From assembly GCA_029310945.1 (NCBI GenBank), contig JARJFC010000002.1, forward strand, positions 146,712 to 210,711: a stretch of 64,000 bases of DNA, written 5' to 3'. Numbering within the stretch: position 1 is the stretch's first letter; the number at the start of each line of letters is the position of its first letter. This DNA is from Leptospira sp. 96542. Its GTDB lineage: Bacteria; Spirochaetota; Leptospiria; Leptospirales; Leptospiraceae. Made by a program: the position numbers and the translations under genes. This document shows, piece by piece, positions 54,907 to 63,873 of this stretch. The notes under the pieces are model-generated. The model saw nothing but the letters and a program-made list of their open reading frames with translations, made no database searches and was not told the DNA's origin.

Positions 54907-55614
54907 TCATTGGTTTTCTTTTAGGCCAGACAAAAAACGGGAAATATCTTTCGCATTTTGTTCCAAACTCCCGCGGACCTTGTTTTCCTTTAGGTCTTTT
55001 GTGAAATCAGGAAGATTTTTTAGGTAACTTTCGTTCGAATACGCAGTGAATTCGGTATTTCGGAGGATTTTGCCATCCATCGATTTGGCCGTAAATTCGA
55101 CCGTTGTCACCATAAAGTAGGTTTTCAAAATGTAAACGATGATGATTTCTTCCACCACCTCCCAGAGAAAAACCCCGAGACCCACTGCGGGATCACCAGT
55201 CACTTCACCTGCAATGAGGCCAAAAACGAGACCGATGGAGAGACCTTCCAAAAACATTTTGGCACGGATTTCGCCCATATCTACAATTTTAGTTTCAAGG
55301 ATTGTATTGGCGTGTTCTTTGTTTACGACTGCAATTCCGTCCTGTAAAAGCTGCCGTTTGAGACGGGCATTAAACCAGTTTGAATGTAGATTTGATACTT
55401 TCTGAATTGTTTCTTTTGTTAGGTGGTCTGGAGGATTTTTAGAACTGATCGACCGCAGAAAAAGAATATTTATATCAACCACAGTTGGTTCGAGATATAA
55501 TTTGAGGTTATTATTTTTGTTGGAAATATGGGTTCGTAAATCACGATTACAACCCAAAAAAAATAAAAAAAACAGGATAAAAAAGTAAAATGGATGGATC
55601 CGAATCGAAATCAT
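54907..55614 (-). CDS. Lipoprotein of unknown function
   Basis: Lipobox FFLGC after a strongly hydrophobic signal peptide (PFYFFILFFLFFLGC). The mature part has a Gly-rich hydrophobic stretch (EGLSIGLVFGLIAGEVTGDPAVGLGVFLWEVVEEIIIVYIL) like a glycine-zipper membrane insert, then a soluble beta-like end (VEFTAKSMDGKILRNTEF). No family is recognised. I use ATG at 55614; a longer in-frame start at 55686 would place the signal peptide inside the protein. It lies 70 bases upstream of mreC, same strand. Confidence 0.7.
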   Translation of the reverse strand: MISIRIHPFYFFILFFLFFLGCNRDLRTHISNKNNNLKLYLEPTVVDINILFLRSISSKNPPDHLTKETIQKVSNLHSNWFNARLKRQLLQDGIAVVNKEHANTILETKIVDMGEIRAKMFLEGLSIGLVFGLIAGEVTGDPAVGLGVFLWEVVEEIIIVYILKTYFMVTTVEFTAKSMDGKILRNTEFTAYSNESYLKNLPDFTKDLKENKVRGSLEQNAKDISRFLSGLKENQ

Positions 55615-55696
55615 AAACGACTTAAAATTTTCTGTTGGTTTTTTTACTTTCCACCAGTGAGGATAGAAAGCAAAAAAACCAATCAATATGATTTAC

Positions 55697-56215
55697 CTAG
55701 GATTTGTATGGCATCTCACCTAAATAGTCTTTTTTACCGACTTCCACTCCATTGTGTCTAAGAATAGCATATGACGTTGTTAGGTGAAAATAAAAATTAG
55801 GAATTGCATGTTGTGTTAAATATTCGAATGCAGTTAGGTATTTACCTTCCCATCTTGGTTGGGTAACGGTTCTCTCTGCCATTGTTGTAAAATCTTCTTC
55901 TTTGTATGTATCCAGATATTTTATGACAGAAGTGATTCTATCATTCAGTTCGCCCAAGGTAGTTTCTGAATCTTCGTGTTTTGGTGCATCTTTTCCTGTT
56001 ATCCGAGCTACACAAAGTTTGGCGGTGTCACAAACAATTTGTATTTGTTTGATCAAATGAAATTGATCTGGGTAGAGGCGAGAGTTGAGAAGCACTTCGA
56101 TTGTGTATTTTTTTGCTTCAGCATGTTTTGCTGCTTTGTCTAAAATGTGAACTAGGTTATTTAAGCCTTTTTTAAAATTTTGTACGGAGATCGAATAGAC
56201 GATGGATTCATTCAT
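55697..56215 (-). CDS. DUF1993 family protein
   Basis: A soluble 172-residue helical-bundle protein of the DUF1993 group: YSISVQNFKKGLNNLVHILDKAAKHAEAKK, YPDQFHLIKQIQIVCDTAKLCVARITG and AIPNFYFHLTTSYAILRHNGVEVGKKDYLG. The family resembles the DinB-like four-helix fold; its function is unknown. ATG at 56215 is chosen over a TTG at 56227. It stands 83 bases upstream of the lipoprotein gene. Confidence 0.8.
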   Translation of the reverse strand: MNESIVYSISVQNFKKGLNNLVHILDKAAKHAEAKKYTIEVLLNSRLYPDQFHLIKQIQIVCDTAKLCVARITGKDAPKHEDSETTLGELNDRITSVIKYLDTYKEEDFTTMAERTVTQPRWEGKYLTAFEYLTQHAIPNFYFHLTTSYAILRHNGVEVGKKDYLGEMPYKS

Positions 56216-56341
56216 AATGCTATCCAATCGATGGCATACCCATACGCAATCTTTTAAAGTTTAAAATATAGAACCGGGATATATAAATTTACCGAAGCAA
56301 TCAAAAGATTGAAAACACTGAATACCGTTGGATCTACTTTG

Positions 56342-57616
56342 TTATTTAAACTGAAAAATTATTGGAAATATAAATGCGACCAAAGCCGTCCAGATCGGAA
56401 AGATGATTAAACTTTTGGCAAATCGGTGGAGTGAAACTTCTAGGTCATATTTTTTTCTAAGTGTTTGGATGAGATAGTAAGTTAAAAAAAGTAAGGAAAT
56501 AAAAAAACAAAGATTACTTCCTATCACCGAAATACGATTGGGAGTCATTCCAAATTCGGATAATCGTTTGTAAATTGCAAACAAACCTAATGTATTTATA
56601 GTCATTCCTAATAACAAAAGTCCAATTAGGAAAAAACTCATAAAAAATTGGTTTTTGTCTAAACATGAAAACTGAAATGTTATGATGGCAAATAGTGCAG
56701 CTAACATAAAGTTAAAAGTTAATAAAGTTTGACGATCAGAAAACAAATGATCTAAGTTAAGTACTGTAAAATATAGATATCCAAGTAATGTGAAAAAAAC
56801 AATAGGAGAGAATATTTTAGACACTAATTGAGAAATATTGAATTTTTCCAGAGTATGATTGTGAACAAAATGTGCCGCAACGATCGGACTTGATACCAAA
56901 CCCCAAACCACCATCCAGTCCATATAGAATTTCTCAATGTTTATGCCAATCGTTTTGAATAAGGCAAATGTTATGAAGGTGAGAAGTATGCCTGCGAGCA
57001 AAATGATTGCCGTGAACACAATGACTTCAGCAATGAAATGTATGTAGTTAATTTGTCTTGGGTTTGTTTGGTTCTGTTTTTGATTCGGATAAGCTAATCC
57101 TAAAATGGTAAGTATAAAAATTGGGATATGAATGACTGTTAAAAAATTTGTGTCGGATAGTTTGATACCACTGTATAAATTTTTGTTATGCCAATCAGGT
57201 AAAAAACATACAAATAGAAATGAAAAGATAAAAAACACTAATATTTTGTAAATTTTATCGACAGGTGTTTTGAATAGGTAAATGCAATAAAATAAAAAAC
57301 CTATTAATATTGGAAAGGGAAAAAATTTAGTATAATAAATATCTTTGCTTAGGTTCGGCAGGATATACGGGAGTTTTATCAGTATGCCCGCGAATAAACA
57401 TGCGGAAAACAAAACAAAGTAACTTTTAATTGTTGTTTGGTTGGATTTTGTCGGTTCAAATGCAAGTCTAATTTTCCAAAATTGATATAAATCCATCGGT
57501 AGAGATTCGCCTAACGAATTCAAATGAAAATTTTCTCGAAATGTTTTGGGGTTTTGTCGAAATTCTTTTTCCAACTTCAATGTTAGATCTGTAATTTCTC
57601 TTCTCGGCTCTAACAT
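56342..57616 (-). CDS. Multi-pass membrane protein, DUF4153-like
   Basis: A 424-residue protein with about twelve hydrophobic segments after a polar N-terminal 60 residues. The phrase YKRLSEFGMTPNRISVIGSNL is similar to the conserved region of DUF4153 proteins; the rest is too weak for certainty. Function unknown. It begins two bases after the secreted protein gene upstream, so the two are probably translated together. Confidence 0.62.
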   Translation of the reverse strand: MLEPRREITDLTLKLEKEFRQNPKTFRENFHLNSLGESLPMDLYQFWKIRLAFEPTKSNQTTIKSYFVLFSACLFAGILIKLPYILPNLSKDIYYTKFFPFPILIGFLFYCIYLFKTPVDKIYKILVFFIFSFLFVCFLPDWHNKNLYSGIKLSDTNFLTVIHIPIFILTILGLAYPNQKQNQTNPRQINYIHFIAEVIVFTAIILLAGILLTFITFALFKTIGINIEKFYMDWMVVWGLVSSPIVAAHFVHNHTLEKFNISQLVSKIFSPIVFFTLLGYLYFTVLNLDHLFSDRQTLLTFNFMLAALFAIITFQFSCLDKNQFFMSFFLIGLLLLGMTINTLGLFAIYKRLSEFGMTPNRISVIGSNLCFFISLLFLTYYLIQTLRKKYDLEVSLHRFAKSLIIFPIWTALVAFIFPIIFQFK

Positions 57617-57618
57617 AC

Positions 57619-58407
57619 CTAATTCAGGATATCCTTTTGGGTGAACATTTCTGAGTTTGCTTCGTAAATATAAATTTCTGCTCCTGTAAAAAAATTGATA
57701 AAATTTTCTTTGATTTCAAAACGGTTTACATTTCTTACGGTGAGCGTCTGTTCTGTCATCGCCCCGTTGCTTAAGTTTATGGCAATGATCCGCCGAGAAG
57801 TGATGATAGTGGCCAAATCATTTTTGTTTGCGACTGCATGGACAACTTCTTGTTCCAGTCCAATTTTTTCCCAAATATTTGAATACAAATTATAAAAGTA
57901 AATATTTCTTTCCGAAACCACAAATCCTGCACGGACACCTAACTTTACTTTGTAATGCAACTCATTGTGTAGCCCAATATTTGCCCAGCCAATCGAGGAG
58001 TTCCCAATAGCCAGAATATTTTTTTGAGTGAGGATGACACAAATTTCGCCTCTGCATTCTGAGTAACGAAGCTGTTCGCCACGTTTTGAATACGAATAAT
58101 CTCTGCCGTCGGATAAAAACGCCTTAAAGGAAAACGAATTATCGTTTAGACTGATGTTGGTTTCAATATAAGGGTAGGAAGTATTGTCCTTGATGCGATT
58201 CTCGAATTCAAATTTTTCTTCTTGGGTGATCGGTGTACTCAAAAGGCGATTTGTTTCTGGGCTTAGATGAGGGTGGTAGGGAGCTCCTCTTTCATATAAA
58301 ATAATGGCCGGTTGGTTTGTGGGATTTCTATTCAAATTGGGATTCGCAGAGATTCCGTAAACGTTGAAACAAAGAATGAAAAAAATGTTCCAGATAAAAA
58401 ACTTCAT
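57619..58407 (-). CDS. Exported protein of unknown function, operon with the membrane protein
   Basis: Signal peptide (KFFIWNIFFILCFNVYG), then a beta-rich 240-residue mature part with repeated strand pairs such as LRYSECRGEICVILTQKNILAIG, LGVRAGFVVSERNIYFYNLYSNIWEKIG and NDLATIITSRRIIAINLSNG. These look like propeller blades. No family is named. Start at 58407 (second Met of the frame). It ends two bases before the DUF4153-like gene. Confidence 0.66.
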   Translation of the reverse strand: MKFFIWNIFFILCFNVYGISANPNLNRNPTNQPAIILYERGAPYHPHLSPETNRLLSTPITQEEKFEFENRIKDNTSYPYIETNISLNDNSFSFKAFLSDGRDYSYSKRGEQLRYSECRGEICVILTQKNILAIGNSSIGWANIGLHNELHYKVKLGVRAGFVVSERNIYFYNLYSNIWEKIGLEQEVVHAVANKNDLATIITSRRIIAINLSNGAMTEQTLTVRNVNRFEIKENFINFFTGAEIYIYEANSEMFTQKDILN

Positions 58408-58423
58408 CATCTATCTCTTTCTG

Positions 58424-59014
58424 TTAAATTCCACTCTCGGACAACCATTTATCTTTGTTCGGTGGGAAATAATTTTGAATTTGTTGGAGTAGGTTTGGGA
58501 ATGAATCTTCACAAATCAATAAATCTCGGTGAGTTTGTTTCAAAAATCCAGATTGAAACATTGTTTGGAATTGGAGAATCAGCGGATCGTAAAATGAATA
58601 TAAATTTAAAAGCCCTATGGGTTTATTGTGGAGGCCAAGTTGGCTCCAGGTAAGAATTTCAAAAAATTCCTCCATGGTTCCAAACCCTCCTGGGAGTGCG
58701 ACGAAGGCATCGGCAAGTTCAAACATTTTAAGTTTTCGTTCTTGCATAGTATCGACATACAAAAGTTCGGTGAGATTCGGATGCTCAATTTCTTTCGTTT
58801 TCAAAAATTTTGGCAATACACCAATGACAGATCCCCCAGAAGCCAGGGCACCACTGGCAACTTGCCCCATAAGTCCTATTTGAGCCCCGCCATAAACAAC
58901 CCCAATTTGGTTTTCGGTGAGTGTTTTGCCAACCTGATAGGCAATGTTAGAAAATTCTGGATTGTTCCCAGAGGAAGAACCGCAATAAACAGCGATTCGG
59001 CGAATTACATTCAT
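58424..59014 (-). CDS. LOG-family (TIGR00730) nucleotide phosphoribohydrolase
   Basis: A 196-residue Rossmann-like protein with the hallmark PGGFGTMEEFFEILTWSQLG and the N-terminal AVYCGSSSGNNPEF. The family includes cytokinin-activating LOG enzymes, which cleave ribose-5-phosphate from purine nucleotides; in bacteria it may act in nucleotide clean-up. The ATG at 59014 fits the family start. It stands 16 bases upstream of the exported protein gene on the same strand. Confidence 0.88.
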   Translation of the reverse strand: MNVIRRIAVYCGSSSGNNPEFSNIAYQVGKTLTENQIGVVYGGAQIGLMGQVASGALASGGSVIGVLPKFLKTKEIEHPNLTELLYVDTMQERKLKMFELADAFVALPGGFGTMEEFFEILTWSQLGLHNKPIGLLNLYSFYDPLILQFQTMFQSGFLKQTHRDLLICEDSFPNLLQQIQNYFPPNKDKWLSESGI

Positions 59015-59165
59015 TTCCAATCCTTTATCGAAATTTTAACAAAATACTGAATTCTGAACCACTGCGATCATCAGACCACCTAATATTTGTGAAAGTTCCA
59101 AGAGTTATATTTTTTTTCTAGTTACCACATCCAGTCAATTTGAATCAAAACCTCTAGACAAAATT

Positions 59166-59948
59166 TTAATCTAAAAACTTTCGCAAACTCCCTTTGGGAA
59201 ATGTCCATTCTGGCGATTGGAATTCGCCTTTTGGAATTTCGAACCAGGGCGAATGGGGGGAATCGTTCTTGAGTATATGCATTTCTTGGCTTGGCATATA
59301 ACTTTGGGCTATAAGCATCAATTTTTCGCCAAATTTGTTTTCTACCAAATCGACAACGAGTACGGCATGACCAGGAAACCCCGCTTCAATGAACACGTCT
59401 CCAATTTGGATTTTTGAAATTTCTCGTTTCGATAATTCTTTCTGAAATGAAGATGTGCCAGCATAGGCGTAAATAAAAACTAAATAATCATCGAAATTTT
59501 TTCTCGTATATCCTTTGTTAATGTTTTTTAATATCCATTTTGTTTGATTTCCGTTTACGGATATTCTGTAACCCTCGGCAAATTTGGAAAACGGAACTTC
59601 CATCCCGTTTGTGATTTTGAATTTGATTTTACTATATTCTTTTTTTTGGAAAAAATATTCTGCCCGCAGTTTGATGATGGCATCGGCACATTGAATGAGG
59701 TCACGATTGAGAAGTGGAAATTGAAAAACGGCTTCGTGGACTTGATTTTGTTTCGTATTACCGTTAAAAAGTAAAACAGGAGATCCTTCTGGTTTGAGAG
59801 GAAAACTTTTTAAATATTCGGCAAAAGAATTGACTTCAGTTTTCACCCTATTGTATCCGTTTGGTGGTAGAATCCGTGTTTGGATTGTGTCGCCTTTCAA
59901 TGGTAACAAAACCAAACACAGAATGACTAAAGGAAAACTAAACCTCAA
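59166..59948 (-). CDS. DUF4846 family exported protein
   Basis: A 260-residue exported protein (signal peptide RFSFPLVILCLVLLPLKGD) of the DUF4846 group. Conserved phrases are NGYNRV, QCADAIIKLRAEYFF, VFIYAYAGTSSFQKELSK, FPGHAVLVVDLV and AQSYMPSQEMHIL. The function is not known; the conserved Cys, His and Gln suggest a papain-like or amidase fold, which is inference. It follows the sodium channel gene eight bases later, probably as one transcript. Confidence 0.78.
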   Translation of the reverse strand: MRFSFPLVILCLVLLPLKGDTIQTRILPPNGYNRVKTEVNSFAEYLKSFPLKPEGSPVLLFNGNTKQNQVHEAVFQFPLLNRDLIQCADAIIKLRAEYFFQKKEYSKIKFKITNGMEVPFSKFAEGYRISVNGNQTKWILKNINKGYTRKNFDDYLVFIYAYAGTSSFQKELSKREISKIQIGDVFIEAGFPGHAVLVVDLVENKFGEKLMLIAQSYMPSQEMHILKNDSPHSPWFEIPKGEFQSPEWTFPKGSLRKFLD

Positions 59949-59956
59949 AATGAGTC

Positions 59957-60754
59957 TTATTTTTTTGCTTTTGAAGCTTCTAAATTTTTTACACTTGCCT
60001 GGAGTGATTTGATTTCTTCATACAATGTGTCTAACGTGACGATAACAATTCCTTCTTCTTTTTTTTGTTCTTGGTCAAGCGATTGGATGCTATTGACAAT
60101 GACGGCAATGAACAAATTGAGAGTTGTGAACGTGGAAATCACAATGTATGGTATAAAGAATAAATAGGCATGAGGAAATTTTTCCATGACTGGACGAACA
60201 ATTCCCATTGACCAACTTTCCAAAGTCATTACTTGGAATAAAGTGTACATCGATGCAGGTATACTTCCGAACCATTCTGGGAACGTTTCGCCAAACACTT
60301 TTGTAGTCATGACCGAACCTATATAGAATATGATTCCCGCAAGTAAGGCAATGGAGGCGATACCTGGTAAAGACAGAAGGAGTGCACTGACAATTTTACG
60401 TAAGGATGGTAGGGTTGATATGAGCCGCAAAACTCTGAATATACGAAGAACTCGTAAAATGGATAGAGTTCCTGCATTAGGAACGAGGGCAATACCTACA
60501 ATCAAAATATCAAAAACATTCCAACCAGTTGAAAAAAACTTAAAATGAAATGCATACAATTTAAGCAAAATTTCAACAATAAAGATACCGAGGATGATTT
60601 GATCGATAACTTCCAAGGTATGACCAAATTGACTTGTGACCGCTGGGATGGTATCGAGACCAAGGGTGATCGCATTCAAAATAATGACACCAATCACAAA
60701 ACCAGTTACTTTTGGTGATTCTATCCAAATTCCAATTTTTTCTCTAGAAAACAT
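59957..60754 (-). CDS. NaChBac-type voltage-gated sodium channel
   Basis: A 265-residue six-helix ion channel. Helix S4 carries regularly spaced arginines R101, R104, R107 and R110 (ILRVLRIFRVLRLIS). The selectivity filter T177-LESW-S182 (TLESWS) is the signature of bacterial sodium channels, and four subunits would form one pore. The C-terminal neck and coiled coil (EGIVIVTLDTLYEEIKSLQASVKNLEAS) fits tetramer assembly. The length matches NaChBac (~270). It may serve flagellar, chemotactic or pH responses. The ion selectivity is inferred from the filter. Confidence 0.9.
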   Translation of the reverse strand: MFSREKIGIWIESPKVTGFVIGVIILNAITLGLDTIPAVTSQFGHTLEVIDQIILGIFIVEILLKLYAFHFKFFSTGWNVFDILIVGIALVPNAGTLSILRVLRIFRVLRLISTLPSLRKIVSALLLSLPGIASIALLAGIIFYIGSVMTTKVFGETFPEWFGSIPASMYTLFQVMTLESWSMGIVRPVMEKFPHAYLFFIPYIVISTFTTLNLFIAVIVNSIQSLDQEQKKEEGIVIVTLDTLYEEIKSLQASVKNLEASKAKK

Positions 60755-60932
60755 AGTGAGGAAGGATTCGATTATATAAAATAGAAAGCAACGAAAAAAA
60801 TTATAAAATTTTATTCAAATTTATAGATCGAAAGAAAAAATTTCCAAAAATTTAAAATGATGAGATGGAATTTAGGACATATACCTGTAGTCGCATATAA
60901 AAATTCTCTAATTATAAAAGATTGCTGGGTTG
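60755..60932. other. AT-rich intergenic region without a gene
   Basis: A 178-base gap between the sodium channel (start) and the sigma factor gene (end), very A+T-rich. It probably holds the promoter for the channel. No clear hairpin or palindrome. Confidence 0.45.
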
Positions 60933-61766
60933 TTAATTGAAAATTTTCGAATTTTTATTTTTGATTAGGTTTTGTATCATTTCCAGATTTTGGTTTCGGG
61001 GTCTGAATTCAGGCCCATTGCGAAAAACTTCTGCAGCCTTCCGTATGGTTCGCACTTCTGGCATCATTGGTTGTAGTTTTTTATGCGCACCCGAATTTCG
61101 TAACGATTCAGAGAGTTCTAAATACTGGTTGATTCTGCCTCTTTTTGAGACATATTGTATTCTATTTTTGCAGGAACAAGGATTGTTGGCATTTGTGAGT
61201 CCACATTGTTTGCCCAAAAATTCATCCATTTGTTTCCGGGCTCTTGAAAGTCTTTTTCTGTACAATTCGTTCGAGATTTCCAAAATCCAAGACCCTTCTT
61301 CATTTGTAACTTGGAACACTTCACCTAACAAATAAGCAATTCGGTAAGGGCGTGTGAGACAAAGTAACATCGCATGTGTACAGGCGCCTTGTATATTGTG
61401 CACTAGGTATGGTAGATTTTCTGGTTCTGATTCGGGTGTGGCATTTGATTTTTTTAATTCTCGTTCGACAGTATGAAAACGAATGGTTCTGGATTCGGAT
61501 TTACTTTTTTTAATATTGATTAGGTGGTTTGTGGCCACTCTGTACACCCAAGTGGAAAGTTTGGATTCCTTTCGAAACCCAGCCAAATGGGTGATGATTT
61601 TAATTAAAATTTCTTGGGTGGCATCTTCTGCTTCGTCTGGATCCCATAAGAATTTTAATGAAAGCGCAAATACCTTTGGTTGGAAGATTTTAATTAAATC
61701 TTCCAAAGCTTTTGGTTTTCCCGCCAAACAATCATTTAAAAGTGTAAGGTTCGGGTCATCTATCAT
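60933..61766 (-). CDS. ECF-type RNA polymerase sigma factor with Cys-rich tail
   Basis: Sigma-70-family regulator of the extracytoplasmic-function class. Region 2 is clear (LIKIFQPKVFALSLKFLWDPDEAEDATQEILIKIITHL, STWVYRVATNHLINIKK); region 4 is weaker (CLTRPYRIAYLLGEVFQVTNEEGSWILEISNELYRKRLSRARKQ). A 100-residue C-terminal extension holds CGLTNANNPCSCKNRIQYVSKRGR, a likely metal- or redox-sensing site, in place of a separate anti-sigma gene. ATG at 61766 overlaps the DUF1304 stop (ATGA). An ECF-like promoter lies ahead of the pair. Confidence 0.82.
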   Translation of the reverse strand: MIDDPNLTLLNDCLAGKPKALEDLIKIFQPKVFALSLKFLWDPDEAEDATQEILIKIITHLAGFRKESKLSTWVYRVATNHLINIKKSKSESRTIRFHTVERELKKSNATPESEPENLPYLVHNIQGACTHAMLLCLTRPYRIAYLLGEVFQVTNEEGSWILEISNELYRKRLSRARKQMDEFLGKQCGLTNANNPCSCKNRIQYVSKRGRINQYLELSESLRNSGAHKKLQPMMPEVRTIRKAAEVFRNGPEFRPRNQNLEMIQNLIKNKNSKIFN

Positions 61767-62140
61767 TTTTGTTTTGCAACTATCAAATGTAATACTAAGG
61801 CTATGAATGCAGGCAGACCCTGTGAAAAAAGGATCGAAAACTTGGCGGTCGCTGATCCATAAATTCCGGCTATGACAATGCACACAAGAAAGAACAAAAT
61901 GGTTTGGAATTTTTGCGTTTCATTTTTGATAAAAAATAAAGCCCAAAATAAACCTGCGGCCAAAAACCCATTGTAAAGACCTTGGTTTTTTGCAAGTTTT
62001 GCTGTGATCTCAGCGGTTTCTGGTGTGAGTTGGAAGGTTTTCATTCCAAATTCGGTTTTCCATAAAAACATCTCTAAAATGAGGATGAACACGTGTTCGA
62101 CGGCCACAAATGTTGTGAGGATGGTTGATAGTAATTTCAT
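61763..62140 (-). CDS. DUF1304 small membrane protein
   Basis: A 125-residue membrane protein with four hydrophobic helices of the DUF1304 type. MKLLSTILTTFVAVEHVFILILEMFLWKT is followed by KNQGLYNGFLAAGLFWALFF. The family has no known function. ATG at 62140 has GGAG seven bases upstream; the longer frame from 62170 has none. Its stop overlaps the sigma factor start, so it may sense the envelope signal for that sigma factor. Confidence 0.82.
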   Translation of the reverse strand: MKLLSTILTTFVAVEHVFILILEMFLWKTEFGMKTFQLTPETAEITAKLAKNQGLYNGFLAAGLFWALFFIKNETQKFQTILFFLVCIVIAGIYGSATAKFSILFSQGLPAFIALVLHLIVAKQK

Positions 62141-62165
62141 AATTTTCTCCAATGTTGCCCTTTGG

Positions 62166-62191
62166 GACAATCCAAATTGGAGTTTGTGACA
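62166..62191 (-). promoter_or_regulatory. ECF-like promoter before DUF1304 and the sigma factor
   Basis: On the minus strand, TGTCACA (62191-62185) is followed after 15 bases by TGTC (62169-62166). As I recall, ECF41-type sigma factors use TGTCACA-N16-CGTC. This would place transcription start near 62158, 18 bases before the ATG, and suggests that the sigma factor turns on its own operon. The sigma factor itself lacks the ECF41 C-terminal domain, so another group may use this site. Confidence 0.5.
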
Positions 62192-62265
62192 AGATTTATG
62201 AAAAATCTGGCAAAAAATTCTGCACTTTCAAAAAAATTTCGAAAAAACGTTGGGAACGGCTTAGA

Positions 62266-63867
62266 CTACGGTTCTTCGCTTGCAGGGCGGGTTGTTATTT
62301 CCAGCCTGCGATTGCTACTGACAGTTGCAACGGTAGCAAAAAGAGATCTGAGAGTGACCATCCTGCCAGAACACGCTTCTACTTGGCTCGCAACAAACCC
62401 ACCGTCATTGCCACTCAAGTCGTTTGTACCATTATAGTATTGGATGGTAAGAAATTGTCCCGAGCTAGGATCAAATTTCAAACGTGTTTGCCCGAGTGGG
62501 TATTGGATGCTCCCAGAGGAAATACCATCAGGAATTCCTGTGAAACCATTACCATTGTCCACAGCAAGTAAGTTTCCTATCATTTGATTTTTTAAACTAT
62601 TGTAAACTAGTCCACCAGGCAAAATTTCTGGAACATTATAAGAACTACTGCCCAAATATTGGATCCATAGGGCATTGGCGGAATACAAATCTGGTTTGAT
62701 AAAAATATAATTTCTCCGTCCACTCGTACCTTGGAAAGGATGGATGGTTGATGATAGGCTTTGATTCGCAAAGGATCTTCCGACAAAAAACAATTGATTT
62801 GCGGCAAAATGCAAATTTTGTAATTTTGTTTCTTGCGTACTTTCGTTGGTTCCATAATAACCAGTCGTTTCGAAACTCAAAGATGAATTTGCTACACCAT
62901 AGAATACCCTTGATTCGTCAGGTAATGGGTGGCCGGAGAAAGAAGGAAAATTATTTGTTGTGTTGCCCGCAAGTAGTATTTTATCACCAGCACTTTTTAC
63001 AAATAGAGGTTCTGTTGTTAAACCTGGGTTCGGCAAAAAACTTTGTTTGGATCCAGAACCATCAGGGTTGATAACCGCGATTCCAATTTCAGATTGGCTG
63101 GCAAAGGTTGCGTTAGTAGTAATGTTAGGTGCTGGCAATGCAAAATACGAAAGACCAATTGCATCTTGGGTTGGTGTTGTGTTTTCAGTTAGCGTATTGT
63201 AAGTTATAATCATTTGATCAAAATCATTGATCGTCATACCATAGTTATTGAATCTAAAACGTGTATTGTCTTTGTTCAGATACCCTTGCCAAAGGACTGA
63301 GCCATCACTCTGTTTATAACGTGCTGCAAAAAAAGCATTTGTTACTGATTTATTGTTAAGAGTGTTCGATCGGCCAGAGCCATTCACAAGTGAAAAAATA
63401 CCAATATCTCCATTCGAATATTCTGCTATAGAGATGGTTTCGGGTTGTGGCCAGTCATCCACTCCGTAAGACATTTCTCCTATGTAATCGAGCCAAAGGA
63501 TTTTTGAGAAACTTTTATCAATGACAATCACCACTCCGTTGAGTACGGAATTGGTATGGTTATTGTTGGTTCCTAGTGAATTACCATTCCAAACAATTGG
63601 TTCGCCAGAAACAAGTGAAACTACTGTGTTTCCACTCCGCAACACTTTGATGCTCATAGGAAGTATCAGTGCGTTCCCTGATCCTAAAATAAAGTTCCCA
63701 CGTACATTAGGATCACAGAACGAATCTAAATACAAACGCCATAAAAATGTTTCAAAAAATGCTTTGGAGGTGGGGTCACTCGGATTGTTTAGGTTCAATT
63801 TGCATTGATTGACAAGGGGAAAGAGAAAAAAAACAAAAATCAAAACCTGTCTTGATATTTTATGCAT
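62266..63867 (-). CDS. Large lipoprotein of unknown function
   Basis: A 533-residue lipoprotein (signal peptide KISRQVLIFVFFLFPLVNQC, Cys23). The mature part is rich in Asn, Ser, Gly and Thr and in beta strands such as VVIVIDKSFSKILWLDYIGEM, SVLWQGYLNKDNTRF and YIFIKPDLYSANALWIQYLG, suggesting a propeller-like outer-surface protein. No family is assigned. The ATG at 63867 is chosen; GTG at 63870 is possible. It ends 126 bases before the DUF1304 gene. Confidence 0.7.
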   Translation of the reverse strand: MHKISRQVLIFVFFLFPLVNQCKLNLNNPSDPTSKAFFETFLWRLYLDSFCDPNVRGNFILGSGNALILPMSIKVLRSGNTVVSLVSGEPIVWNGNSLGTNNNHTNSVLNGVVIVIDKSFSKILWLDYIGEMSYGVDDWPQPETISIAEYSNGDIGIFSLVNGSGRSNTLNNKSVTNAFFAARYKQSDGSVLWQGYLNKDNTRFRFNNYGMTINDFDQMIITYNTLTENTTPTQDAIGLSYFALPAPNITTNATFASQSEIGIAVINPDGSGSKQSFLPNPGLTTEPLFVKSAGDKILLAGNTTNNFPSFSGHPLPDESRVFYGVANSSLSFETTGYYGTNESTQETKLQNLHFAANQLFFVGRSFANQSLSSTIHPFQGTSGRRNYIFIKPDLYSANALWIQYLGSSSYNVPEILPGGLVYNSLKNQMIGNLLAVDNGNGFTGIPDGISSGSIQYPLGQTRLKFDPSSGQFLTIQYYNGTNDLSGNDGGFVASQVEACSGRMVTLRSLFATVATVSSNRRLEITTRPASEEP

Positions 63868-63873
63868 CACCAA

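Noticed and set aside
56247..56311. 9-bp inverted repeat CAATCTTTT / AAAAGATTG upstream of the DUF4153-like gene's end
   Set aside because: The arms are AT-rich and 47 bases apart; chance is likely.
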